A DNA stretch of 64,000 bases from Rothia kristinae NBRC 15354 (GCF_001570865.1 NZ_BCSM01000002.1:62001-126000); one strand, 5' to 3'. Shown: positions 24,599 through 32,244, counted from the stretch's first letter. Translations and numbers: made by a program. Notes: generated by a model not told the origin, from the sequence alone.

Positions 24599-26005
24599 AT
24601 GCCCCAGTCCCCCCAGCACGTCCTCGCCCGGTGGGCGCAGCTGCCGGACCACGAGCAGCACGTGCGCACGGTGACCCGGGCCTTCCGGGAGCGCTACGGC
24701 CAGGACCCGGACGGCGTGTGGTCCGCCCCAGGGCGGCTGAACCTGCTGGGCGAGTACGTGGACTTCAACGGCGGCAGCGCCCTGCCCACCCCGCTGCCGT
24801 ACCGCACGCTGATCGCCGCCCGGCTGCGCACCGACGGCGTGCTGCACGCCGAGTCCCTGCAGCTGCCCGGGGCCCCGGAATCCCGGGTCGCGGACATCGC
24901 CCCGGGCACGGTCTCCGGGTGGTTCAGCTACGTCGGCGGCGTCGCCTGGGCCCTGAACCGGGAGGGCGGGGCGGATCTGGCCCTGCCCCCGGATTTCGGG
25001 GCGGACCTGCTCATCGACTCGACGGTGCCCGTGGGCGGCGGGCTTTCCTCCTCCGCGGCCCTGCTGGCGGCCACCGCGCTGACCCTGCTGGAGCTGTCCT
25101 GCCCGCTGCGCGCCCCCGCCGGCCTGCCGGGCCTGCCGGTGGGCGGGTGCTCCCCGGACGACGACGCCCTGCGCGCCCGCCTGGCCCAGGTCTGTATCAC
25201 CGCGGAGAACCGGGTGGCCGGGGCCCGCACCGGCGGGCTGGACCAGACGGCGGCCCTGCGCTCGCTGCCCGGTCAGGCCGTGGCCATCGACTTCCGGGAC
25301 TTCTCCCTCCAGCCGGTGCCGGTGGATGCCGCCGCGGCGGGCCTGGCCTTCCTGGTCATCGACACCAACGCCCCGCACGATCTGGCCGATGGTCAGTACT
25401 CGGCGCGCCGGCAGGCCTGCGAGACGGCGGCCCGCGCCGCCGGCGTCGAGCATCTGCGGGACCTGCTGCCGGAGGAGCTGGGCTTCCCCGAGCTGAACGC
25501 GCAGGAGGCTCGGCGGGCCCGCGAGCGCGCCGTGGACGACGCCCTGGCGCGGCTGCGGGAGGTGCCGGGGCTGTCGGAGCAGGTGGAGCCGGTGGTGCTC
25601 ACCGGGTGGATCCGCCACGTGTTCACGGACATGGCGCTGGTGGAGCGGGCCCGCGCCCTGTTCACCCGCCGCTTCCCGGCCGATCCGCGGCAGCACCCCG
25701 AACAGGTGCGGGCCGTGTGGGAGGAGTTCGGGCAGCTGTTCACCACCTCCCACGCCTCGATGCGCGATGACCTGCAGGCCTCCCGCCGGGAGCTGGACGT
25801 CGCGGTGGCCACCTGCCTGGAGCACGGCGCCCTGGGGGCTCGGCTCGTGGGCGGCGGCTTCGGCGGGGCCGTGCTGGCCCTGGTGGAGGCCGACCGGGTG
25901 GAGTCCACGGCCCAGGCCGTCGCGCAGGCCTTCGCCGCGCGGGACTTCGCCGCCCCGGTGTTCCTGCCGCTGGCCCCGGGACGGCCGGCCCACCGGGACC
26001 GCTGA
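24599..26005 (+). CDS. galK: Galactokinase
   Basis: A 468-residue GHMP kinase that phosphorylates galactose to galactose-1-phosphate in the Leloir pathway. Signature 1 is APGRLNLLGEYVDFNGGSALP near residue 42, the ATP loop is PVGGGLSSSAALLAATAL near residue 145, the catalytic region RTGGLDQTAAL is near residue 217, and motif 3 is GARLVGGGFGGAVLALV near residue 415. It is longer than the usual 390-420 residues through insertions at about residues 170-195. A TAGAAT box lies at 24526-24531, about 67 nt upstream. No galT or galE is nearby. Confidence 0.93.
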   Translation: MPQSPQHVLARWAQLPDHEQHVRTVTRAFRERYGQDPDGVWSAPGRLNLLGEYVDFNGGSALPTPLPYRTLIAARLRTDGVLHAESLQLPGAPESRVADIAPGTVSGWFSYVGGVAWALNREGGADLALPPDFGADLLIDSTVPVGGGLSSSAALLAATALTLLELSCPLRAPAGLPGLPVGGCSPDDDALRARLAQVCITAENRVAGARTGGLDQTAALRSLPGQAVAIDFRDFSLQPVPVDAAAAGLAFLVIDTNAPHDLADGQYSARRQACETAARAAGVEHLRDLLPEELGFPELNAQEARRARERAVDDALARLREVPGLSEQVEPVVLTGWIRHVFTDMALVERARALFTRRFPADPRQHPEQVRAVWEEFGQLFTTSHASMRDDLQASRRELDVAVATCLEHGALGARLVGGGFGGAVLALVEADRVESTAQAVAQAFAARDFAAPVFLPLAPGRPAHRDR

Positions 26006-26033
26006 GCACCGGTTCGACGTCAGCACCGCTGAA

Positions 26034-26055
26034 CACCGGGACCGCCGAGCACCGG
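26034..26055. repeat. Duplicate of the galK 3' end
   Basis: The 22 nt at 26034-26055 repeat 25991-26012, which include the last codons and stop of galK; the only difference turns the TGA stop into CGA. A third partial unit lies between them near 26026. Confidence 0.55.
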
Positions 26056-26217
26056 CCCGACGCCGGGTTCGCGCGGGCTCGTGTCTGCCGGTCGTGAACA
26101 CGGGCCCGCGCGGCAGCGCTGAGGTTCACAGCACACCCGCGGTGGCCTAGGGTGAGGAATCAACAGGTGGTCCGCACCGCATACCGAGGGGACCATCGCC
26201 TCACGAAAGGAGCCACC

Positions 26218-26412
26218 ATGGGTATCGAGGACAAGGCCGAGAACAAGGGCCAGGACTTCGCCGGCACCGCCAAGGAGAAGGTCGGCGAGGCCGTGGGCAA
26301 CGACGATCTGAAGAACGAGGGCAAGGCCGACCAGCTCTCCGCCGCCGTCAAGGACGGCGCGGAGAAGGTCAAGGACGCCGCCCGCAACATCGGCGAGAAG
26401 TTCAAGAAGTGA
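26218..26412 (+). CDS. CsbD-family stress protein
   Basis: A 64-residue, highly charged, soluble protein: MGIEDKAENKGQDFAGTAKEK, VGEAVGNDDLKNEGKADQ and a C-terminal KVKDAARNIGEKFKK. The KxxGxxKexvGea.gn..l..eGk..q pattern is that of CsbD proteins, which in Bacillus are under general stress control; function is unknown. AAAGGAG lies 8 nt before ATG 26218, and TAGGGT at about 26148 is a possible -10. It is followed by a strong hairpin terminator, so it is probably monocistronic. Confidence 0.88.
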   Translation: MGIEDKAENKGQDFAGTAKEKVGEAVGNDDLKNEGKADQLSAAVKDGAEKVKDAARNIGEKFKK

Positions 26413-26489
26413 GCTGACTCCCCGCGTTCGGGAGCGCCGTCGCGGCACCCGCGTCTGCAGACGCCGGGACCGTGACGGCTCCCGCCGAG

Positions 26490-26537
26490 AAGGCCCGCGA
26501 TCGAGGCCACCCCCGGGTGGCTCCGGTCGCGGGCCTT
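26490..26537 (+). terminator. Hairpin terminator after the CsbD gene
   Basis: Outer arms AAGGCCCGCGA (26490-26500) and TCGCGGGCCTT (26527-26537), inner arms GCCACC (26506-26511) and GGTGGC (26516-26521), followed by TTCG. This is a long, stable, two-part stem. Confidence 0.75.
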
Positions 26538-26615
26538 TCGTCGTCTCCGGGGATCGGGGGCTGTCGCCCACCGCGCGGCGAAGACCCGACGCGGGTCCGG
26601 GGCCTGCCGGCGGGA

Positions 26616-26862
26616 ATCACAAGAATCCCGGCTCGGGCCGTCCACCGCTCTCCCCACCCGTGCAGAAAAGTTATCCACAGGAGTGGACAAGTCTGTGGGT
26701 TTCCGGCCGGCAGGCGGTCATCCGGCCCGATCTTCCGCGGATCTCGGCCATCCACAGGGGTGCCTGCGACGGTGGAGTGACACCCGTGTAGTTATTAACA
26801 GCTGTGGACAGACCCTGTGGAGAACCCTCCCCACCCCCAGGATTCGTGTAATCACAAGAATC
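26616..26862. other. DnaA-box cluster resembling part of oriC (main content of the 479-bp gap 26413-26891)
   Basis: Contains a perfect DnaA box TTATCCACA (26671-26679), a near box ending GGACAA (26682-26690), a CCATCCACA (26748-26756), TGTGGACAG (26803-26811) and TGTGGAGAA (26816-26824). The 22 nt at 26791-26812, from GTTATTAACAGC to TGTGGACAGA, are identical to the reverse complement of 41466-41487 in oriC, and the next 15 nt are also alike. The direct repeat AATCACAAGAATC occurs at 26616-26628 and 26850-26862 at the two edges. Possible DnaA titration or reactivation site, or second part of the origin. Confidence 0.65.
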
Positions 26863-26891
26863 TCAGGGCCGGACCCGCCGCCCCGGAGCGG

Positions 26892-27689
26892 CTAGCGCAG
26901 CCGACGCCGTCGGGCCCGCAGCCGCGGGGAGGCGACGTCGAACAGCAGGGCCGTCAGCGCCCCCACGATCAGACCGCCCACATGGGCCTGCCAGGAGATC
27001 CCCGGGACCACGAACCCGAAGACCAGGTTCACCGCGATCAGCACCACCAGTCCCCCGGTCTCCCCGCCCCGGAAGCGGGTCCAGGCGAAGAAGGCGCCGA
27101 ACAACCCGAAGATCCCGCCGGAGGCGCCCACGACCCACGTGCCCGGGGAGAGCAGGTACACCGCGGCGGATCCGCCCAGCACGGACAGCGCGAACACGAC
27201 GGCGTAGCGCCAGGACCCGAGGCGCGGCTCCAGCGCCTGGCCCACGATGTAGAGGCTGTACATGTTCAGCAGCAGGTGGGTGAGGGAGCCGTGCACGAAG
27301 GCGCTGGTGAGCATCCGCCACGGCTGCACCGCGGTCAGCGCGGGATGGTACGCCAGCTGCGCGGTGATCCGATCCCCCGTGACCACCTGCAGCAGGAACA
27401 CCACCACGCAGACACCGATGATCCCCCACGTCACCGGCAGCACCCCGGCCCGCGGGAACAGCCCGGCCCCGCCCCCGCGCCGAGCGCCCCCGGCGGCCTG
27501 CTGCGCCTGGTGCACGCAGTCCACGCACTGCACGCCCACCGGCGCCTGCACCTGGCAGGAGGAGCAGACGGGGCGCCCGCAGCGGGAGCAGCGCACGTAG
27601 GCGGGCCGGTCGGGGTGGCGGGGGCAGACGGGCACCTCGCCGGGCTGATCCTCGATGCGCTGCCCGTACCGGGGCGGGTCCTGGTCCAT
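26892..27689 (-). CDS. Rhomboid family intramembrane serine protease with N-terminal zinc ribbon
   Basis: A 265-residue protein. Residues 22-60 are a B-box-like zinc-binding segment, CPRHPDRPAYVRCSRCGRPV then CSSCQVQAPVGVQCVDC. From residue 85 six helices form the rhomboid core: HGSLTHLLLNMYSLYIVG (the conserved N and H), the catalytic serine loop VGASGGIFGLFGA near residue 187 and the catalytic His in WQAHVGGLIVG near residue 233. The Ser-His dyad is intact. GGAG precedes ATG 27689. The cyclophilin gene lies 194 bp upstream on the same strand, a common actinobacterial order. Physiological substrates are unknown. Confidence 0.9.
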   Translation of the reverse strand: MDQDPPRYGQRIEDQPGEVPVCPRHPDRPAYVRCSRCGRPVCSSCQVQAPVGVQCVDCVHQAQQAAGGARRGGGAGLFPRAGVLPVTWGIIGVCVVVFLLQVVTGDRITAQLAYHPALTAVQPWRMLTSAFVHGSLTHLLLNMYSLYIVGQALEPRLGSWRYAVVFALSVLGGSAAVYLLSPGTWVVGASGGIFGLFGAFFAWTRFRGGETGGLVVLIAVNLVFGFVVPGISWQAHVGGLIVGALTALLFDVASPRLRARRRRLR

Positions 27690-27751
27690 GGGGTCTCCTC
27701 GTGGGTCGATGGGTCCCCGCCGGGAAGCGGGGGGAGCGTGCGGATACGGCT

Positions 27752-27781
27752 CAGGCCCACCCGCGAGCGCGGATGGGCCTG
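27752..27781 (-). terminator. Hairpin between cyclophilin and rhomboid genes
   Basis: CAGGCCCA (27752-27759) pairs with TGGGCCTG (27774-27781), and CCGCG with CGCGG inside. No T tract. It may be a terminator or processing hairpin between the two leftward genes. Confidence 0.45.
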
Positions 27782-27883
27782 GAAGCGTGGGCGGCGCCGG
27801 GCCCGGGGCTCACGCGGCGCGGCTCCCGGAAAGCGGGAGACGGCGCGCGGCGCCCGGGCGGCGTCGTGCGGGTGCGGCTGGTG

Positions 27884-28426
27884 CTACAGCTGCTTGATGT
27901 CGATGGATTCGATGACGACGTCCTCCACCGGCCGGTCCATCATGCCGGTGGCCACGCCCTCGATCTCGTCGACGACCTTCTTGGAGTCCTCGTCCGCGAC
28001 CTGCCCGAAGATGGTGTGCTTGCCCTGCAGCCAGGTGGTGGGCACGGTGGTGATGAAGAACTGGGAGCCGTTGGTGCCCTTGCCGCCGCGGGTGCCGGCG
28101 TTGGCCATGGCCAGCATGTACGGCTCGTTGAAGTCCAGCTCGGGGCTGATCTCGTCGTCGAACTGGTACCCGGGGCCGCCGATGCCCTGGCCCAGCGGGT
28201 CCCCGCCCTGGATCATGAAGTCCCGGATGATGCGATGGAAGATCACGCCGTCGTACAGCGGGGTGTTCTTCTTCTCCCCGGTCTTGGGATCGGTCCACTC
28301 CTGCGAGCCGTCCGAGAGGCCGATGAAGTTCTTGACGGTCTTCGGCGCGTGGTTCCCGAACAGATCCACCACGATGTCCCCGTGGTTGGTGTGGATGGTC
28401 GCTTGCGCGGTGGGGTTAGCAGTCAT
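27884..28426 (-). CDS. Cyclophilin-type peptidyl-prolyl cis-trans isomerase
   Basis: A 180-residue cytosolic PPIase. Active-site elements are FHRIIRDFMIQGGDP (Arg, Phe, Met, Gln of the cyclophilin site), MANAGTRGGKGTNGSQFFIT and LQGKHTIFGQV, in which Trp (TTWLQGKHTIFG) is the cyclosporin-contact residue. It catalyses proline isomerisation during folding. It has no signal peptide. ATG 28426 is chosen because AGGA lies 8 nt upstream; ATG 28435 would sit on the SD itself. It is upstream of the rhomboid gene. Confidence 0.95.
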   Translation of the reverse strand: MTANPTAQATIHTNHGDIVVDLFGNHAPKTVKNFIGLSDGSQEWTDPKTGEKKNTPLYDGVIFHRIIRDFMIQGGDPLGQGIGGPGYQFDDEISPELDFNEPYMLAMANAGTRGGKGTNGSQFFITTVPTTWLQGKHTIFGQVADEDSKKVVDEIEGVATGMMDRPVEDVVIESIDIKQL

Positions 28427-28656
28427 GCTCGTCATCCTCCCACGCGCGCGCGAGGCCGCCCAAGATCTTTCCGCCTTGAGTGAAAACGACGACGGGCCGG
28501 TGCCGCCTCCGCGCGACACCGCGGCGTCCCAGCCCATAAGCTGGTGACGGACGACAAGTGACGCGGTGCCGTCCCGCCGGTGTTACCCCGGCGGATACGC
28601 GCGACACGTCCGGGGAGAGGCCCCGGCCGCACCGCGTCCGCAAGGAGGGATGACTC

Positions 28657-29559
28657 GTGGCGTGCCACCAGAAGAAGGCTGAGAAGAAGGCCAAGGAAGC
28701 CCAGAAGCAGGCGGCCAAGAAGGCGAAGAAGGCCCAGAAGGTCGTCAGCTCCCGCTTCCAGGACCAGGCAGAGAAAGCCCAGGATCTCGCCCAGGGCCTC
28801 GGCGCCAAGCTGCAGGACCAGGCCGACAAGGCCAACCACTGGGTGCAGAAGGAGGTGACTCCGCGCGTGCAGGAGGGCCTGGACAAGGCCTCCCCCGCCG
28901 TGGAGAACGCCGTCGCCAAGGGCCGGGCGCAGGCCGGTGCGGCCGCCGCGACCCTGGCCCAGAAGCTGGACTCCGTGGACGCCGGCGATGACCGCGTGGA
29001 GGCCCTGGCCCAGAAGCTCACCGGGGACAAGAAGGCCGTGAAGAAGTACCAGAAGCAGGCCGTGAAGTCCGCGAAGAGCTTCGCCAAGGAGCAGAAGAAG
29101 GCCCAGCGCAAGTCCCACAAGGGCTGGCTGGTCTTCGGGCTGCTGGCCGCCGGCACCGCCGCGGCCGTGGCCGCCTGGCGCGCCTCCCGCCCCGTGGAGG
29201 ATCCGTGGAAGACCCCGGCCGACGCCGCCCAGCCGGCCAAGGACCAGTCCTCCCGCCCGGCCGCCCCGGCCAAGCCCGCCGAGGAGACCGCCGCGGATTC
29301 CCAGGCCGGCTCCGCCGGGAAGTCCACGCTGAAGGATCAGCAGGTGACCAAGCCGGCCTCCGCGAAGGCGCCCTCCAACCAGGAGGTCTCCGAGCACGTG
29401 GATGCCAAGGACACCAGCCACCCCGGCCCGGGCGCGCCCCTGAACAAGGCGGCCACCCCGGACCCCAAGAAGGCGGACACCGCCAAGCCCGCCGAGGTCA
29501 AGGACTCGCAGAAGTCCGGCGCCAAGAGCCGCGAGAACGTGGAGGGCAAGGAGGCCTGA
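28657..29559 (+). CDS. Lys/Ala-rich coiled-coil membrane protein, unknown function
   Basis: A 300-residue protein. Residues 1-165 are Lys/Ala/Gln-rich amphipathic helix (KKAEKKAKEAQKQAAKKAKK), predicted coiled coil, apolipoprotein-like. One membrane helix follows at about residues 168-186 (GWLVFGLLAAGTAAAVAAW), then a 110-residue disordered Pro/Ala/Lys tail. No enzyme motif. GTG 28657 has AAGGAGGG 7 nt upstream. The 230 bp before it, shared with the divergent cyclophilin gene, contains a small hairpin CCGCCGG/CCGGCGG near 28575-28594. Function not recognised; similar proteins occur near cyclophilin genes in relatives. Confidence 0.75.
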   Translation: MACHQKKAEKKAKEAQKQAAKKAKKAQKVVSSRFQDQAEKAQDLAQGLGAKLQDQADKANHWVQKEVTPRVQEGLDKASPAVENAVAKGRAQAGAAAATLAQKLDSVDAGDDRVEALAQKLTGDKKAVKKYQKQAVKSAKSFAKEQKKAQRKSHKGWLVFGLLAAGTAAAVAAWRASRPVEDPWKTPADAAQPAKDQSSRPAAPAKPAEETAADSQAGSAGKSTLKDQQVTKPASAKAPSNQEVSEHVDAKDTSHPGPGAPLNKAATPDPKKADTAKPAEVKDSQKSGAKSRENVEGKEA

Positions 29560-29600
29560 GCCTCCTGACCTGATCCCACGGCCTGCCCGGCCGCGCGACA

Positions 29601-29642
29601 ACGCCGCCGCCCCCTCATCCTCAGATGAGGGGGCGGCGGCGT
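29601..29642. terminator. Strong hairpin terminator
   Basis: A perfect 19-bp stem, arms 29601-29619 (ACGCCGCCGCCCCCTCATC) and 29624-29642, with loop CTCA, followed by CTCTTAT. It ends the coiled-coil gene and may also serve the leftward DUF3349 gene. Confidence 0.85.
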
Positions 29643-29741
29643 CTCTTATGGGGTCCAGAGCGCGACGGCGACGCGCTGCTGCGGCCGGCGCGCCAGGGCG
29701 GGGTGTCCCTCCGCTGCGTCGAGCGGGGCGCTCGACGGGGC

Positions 29742-30131
29742 TCAGGCGCCGTCGTCGTCCTCCCGGTCGTCGTCATCCGGGGAGCCGGGCCGGCCCTCGC
29801 CCGCGGCACCCAGGCTCGGGCCCTCGTCATCGTCGTCCTGCGGGTCTTCCGGGTCCTCCGCCCGGCCGAGGGAGCGCAGGTTGTCCTCCACGCGGCGCAC
29901 GTCGGTGGGAGAGGGCATCTCGTCGGTGACCTTGGTGATCTCCACGCCGATGTCCACGGAGTCGGCGGGCACCAGACCGGCCGCGGCCAGCTGGCGGGTG
30001 ACGTCCTGGATCTCCTCCTCGCCGAGGCGGCGGCGCAGCACCGCCATGAGCGGGATGTAGTCCTGGGAGGGCATCCCGTGCGGGTAGCCGGCACGCAGCC
30101 ACTGGATCAGCGAGCTCACGAAGTTGGGCAC
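29742..30131 (-). CDS. DUF3349 family protein
   Basis: A 129-residue soluble protein. The first 85 residues match DUF3349: FVSSLIQWLRAGYPHGMPSQDY, IPLMAVLRRRLGEEEIQDV and the later VDIGVEITKVTDEMPSPTDVRRVEDNL. The last 40 residues are an acidic Asp/Glu tail. The family is actinobacterial and of unknown function, with a small helical fold. The start is GTG 30131 with GGGGGA 6 nt upstream. It lies 79 bp after the membrane gene of the phosphate transporter operon, on the same strand. Confidence 0.85.
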   Translation of the reverse strand: MPNFVSSLIQWLRAGYPHGMPSQDYIPLMAVLRRRLGEEEIQDVTRQLAAAGLVPADSVDIGVEITKVTDEMPSPTDVRRVEDNLRSLGRAEDPEDPQDDDDEGPSLGAAGEGRPGSPDDDDREDDDGA

Positions 30132-30210
30132 TGGTGTCCCCCGTCCTCCCGCGCGTGGCGGCGGGTTCCGATGTCGACGGCGGGAGCGTCTCCTGATCCC
30201 GCGGGGCGCG

Positions 30211-30507
30211 TCACTTCTTGGCGGCGCCCAGCAGGTCGAACCCGGTGGTGTGGTAGATGAAGTCCTTGGCGATCCACAGGATGCCGAGGAGGATGATCGC
30301 CGCGATCAGGGCGAAGATCGCCCCGGAGATCGCCCGCAGCACGGGGCTGGCGGGCGCGGTCTGCACCACGGTCCCGTCCGGGCGGGTCTCGGTGCTCCCG
30401 GCGGAGATCCGCATCGCGAGGGCGAACAGGGCGGGCATCCCCGCGCCGAGCACAAGCCCGGCGATGGTCACGGGGAGGAGGTTGGCGATGAGGGAGAGCA
30501 TCTCCAT
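30211..30507 (-). CDS. Small membrane protein co-transcribed with the phosphate transporter
   Basis: A 98-residue protein with two helices: LIANLLPVTIAGLVLGAGMPALFALAM and a second, VLRAISGAIFALIAAIILLGILWIAK, with a polar loop and a Lys-rich tail. It starts 3 nt after the pit stop codon, so translation is probably coupled. Similar small proteins follow pit in many actinobacteria and are presumed accessory subunits, though no function is proved. Confidence 0.75.
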   Translation of the reverse strand: MEMLSLIANLLPVTIAGLVLGAGMPALFALAMRISAGSTETRPDGTVVQTAPASPVLRAISGAIFALIAAIILLGILWIAKDFIYHTTGFDLLGAAKK

Positions 30508-30510
30508 GGG

Positions 30511-31782
30511 TCAGGCTCCGTGCTTCTGCTGGCGGCGGGACGCGGTGGCGCCCACGGGGGTGAGGTGGTCCTGGTCGAGGATCTCCCCGGCGGCGGCCGA
30601 GACCATGGGGCGATCCGGGCCGTTCTCCACGGACAGGGCGGCCTCGGTCTCCCAATCGGCGTTGACGTTGCCGGAGTCCACCGGGTTCTTCCGGGAGTGG
30701 CGCCACATGTACCCGGCCAGGGCGGCCATGATCAGGAAGACGACGCCGGTGCCGACCAGCTGGTTGCTGACCAGGGACACGCCGTGGGCGATCAGCCAGC
30801 ACACCGCGCCGACCGCGGCGGCCGCGGGCAGCGTGATGACCCAGGCCACCGCCATCCGCCCGGCCACGCCCCAGCGCACGTCCGCGCCCTTGCGGCCCAG
30901 GCCGGTGCCGAGGATGGATCCGGTGGCCACGTGGGTGGTGGACAGGGCCATCCCGAAGTGGGAGGAGGTCAGGATGATCGCGGCCGAGGCGCCCTCGGCG
31001 GCCATGCCCTGCGGGGAGTCGATCTCCACCAGGCCCTTGCCCAGGGTGCGGATGATCCGCCAGCCGCCCAGGTAGGTGCCCAGGGCGATGGCCCCGGCGC
31101 AGGAGAGCTTGACCCAGAACGGGATGTCGGCGGAGGGATCGATCGCGGAGGAGGCCACCAGGGCCAGGAAGATCACGCCCATGGTCTTCTGGGCGTCGTT
31201 GGTGCCGTGGGCCAGGGAGACCAGGGAGGCGGTGCCCACCTGGCCCCAGCGGAAGCCGCGCTCCTTCTGCTGCTCCCCGACCCGGCGGGTGAAGCCGTAG
31301 ATGAGGGAGGTGCCCACGGTGGAGATGAGGCAGGCGATGACGGGTGCGGCCAGGGCCGGGATGATGACCTTGGCGACGATGCCGGACCACAGCACCCCGG
31401 AGACCCCGAGACCGGCGATGGTCGCGCCGATCAGCCCGCCGAACAGGGCGTGGGAGGAGCTGGAGGGCAGCCCCAGCAGCCAGGTGAGCAGGTTCCACAC
31501 GATGCCGCCGACCAGGCCGGTGAACACGATGAGGATCAGCCCGTCCCCTTCGGCCATCTTGAGGTTCACGACCTCCTTGCCGACGGTCTTGGCGACCTCC
31601 ACGGACAGGAAGGCGCCCACGAGGTTGAGCACCGCGGACAGGGCGACGGCGACCTTGGGCTTGAGCGCCCCCGTGGCGATGGAGGTGGCCATCGCGTTGC
31701 CCGTGTCGTGGAAGCCGTTGGTGAAGTCGAAGACCAGCGCCGTGATGATCACGATCGCGAGGATGATGAGTTCTGGGGTCAC
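30511..31782 (-). CDS. pit: Inorganic phosphate transporter, PiT family
   Basis: A 423-residue membrane transporter for metal-phosphate / proton symport. The two PiT signature repeats are visible: DFTNGFHDTGNAMATSIATGAL near residue 17 and SLAHGTNDAQKTMGVIFLAL near residue 205, with LGLPSSSSHALFGGLIGA and STTHVATGSILGTGLGR after them. About 10 helices. GTG 31782 is the start: the frame aligns MTPELIILAIVIITALVFDF with relatives. CATAAT ends 6 nt upstream and a PHO-box-like repeat lies farther up, so induction by low phosphate is inferred. It heads a two-gene operon. Confidence 0.93.
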   Translation of the reverse strand: MTPELIILAIVIITALVFDFTNGFHDTGNAMATSIATGALKPKVAVALSAVLNLVGAFLSVEVAKTVGKEVVNLKMAEGDGLILIVFTGLVGGIVWNLLTWLLGLPSSSSHALFGGLIGATIAGLGVSGVLWSGIVAKVIIPALAAPVIACLISTVGTSLIYGFTRRVGEQQKERGFRWGQVGTASLVSLAHGTNDAQKTMGVIFLALVASSAIDPSADIPFWVKLSCAGAIALGTYLGGWRIIRTLGKGLVEIDSPQGMAAEGASAAIILTSSHFGMALSTTHVATGSILGTGLGRKGADVRWGVAGRMAVAWVITLPAAAAVGAVCWLIAHGVSLVSNQLVGTGVVFLIMAALAGYMWRHSRKNPVDSGNVNADWETEAALSVENGPDRPMVSAAAGEILDQDHLTPVGATASRRQQKHGA

Positions 31783-31788
31783 GGATCG

Positions 31789-31844
31789 ATTATGCCGCCG
31801 CGCGGACCGGACGCGAGGCCCGCCAGGGTGAACTTCAGATGAAC
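31789..31844 (-). promoter_or_regulatory. Promoter with PHO-box-like direct repeats upstream of pit
   Basis: Read on the minus strand, two contiguous 11-mers GTTCATCTGAA (31844-31834) and GTTCACCCTGG (31833-31823) match the actinobacterial PhoP direct-repeat unit GTTCA-N6. The -10 CATAAT (31794-31789) follows 28 bp later, with no good -35, as expected of an activator-dependent promoter; it ends 6 nt before GTG 31782. Confidence 0.55.
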
Positions 31845-32015
31845 TTCGCGGCGCGAAGCTGGACACCGCAGCGAGTCACATGGTCGGCGTCACAGCTGCG
31901 GTCACGGGTGCTGCGCGGAGGGGACCGGAGACGCCGCGCGGGCGAAAACACGGGGCGGATGCGGCGAAGCCGCGGCCCCGATGCGGGAGCCGCGGCTTCG
32001 TTCCGATGTCCGTGG

Positions 32016-32088
32016 TGGAGACGAGGGGACTCGAACCCCTAACCCTCTGCTTGCAAAGCAGATGCGCTACCAATTGCGCCACGTCCCC
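32016..32088 (-). tRNA. tRNA-Ala (anticodon UGC)
   Basis: A 73-nt cloverleaf on the minus strand starting GGGGACGTGGCGCAATTGG. Anticodon stem CTGCT/AGCAG encloses loop TTTGCAA, anticodon TGC. The T arm has GGTTCGAGTCC and the acceptor pairs GGGGACG with CGTCTCC plus discriminator A. No CCA is encoded. With tRNA-Ile(GAU) and DLW-39 this is a conserved actinobacterial group beside gyrA. Confidence 0.96.
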
Positions 32089-32095
32089 GGGTACT

Positions 32096-32215
32096 TCAGT
32101 CGACCCGATCCGTGGACGCCTGCCACGTGGACTTGGTCTCCTGGGAATCCCGGTACCTCTTGGCCACGGCGAGTGCCGCGGCACCGGCGGCCAGCGCCGC
32201 CAGGATCTTCCGCAT
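32096..32215 (-). CDS. DLW-39 family micro-protein (39 residues)
   Basis: A 39-residue product between the two tRNA genes: MRKILAALAAGAAALAVAKR followed by YRDSQETKSTWQASTDRVD. It has the DLW-39 family layout, an N-terminal short hydrophobic helix and a Trp-containing acidic end, here with STWQASTD where D-L-W-x-x-A-T-D is usual. Exact length is 39. AGGAGG lies 7 nt before ATG 32215. The position beside gyrA, DUF3566 and tRNA-Ile/tRNA-Ala is the family's usual one. Function unknown; probably membrane-anchored. Confidence 0.85.
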   Translation of the reverse strand: MRKILAALAAGAAALAVAKRYRDSQETKSTWQASTDRVD

Positions 32216-32244
32216 GAGCGGACCTCCTCGAGTGAGGGATTCGG

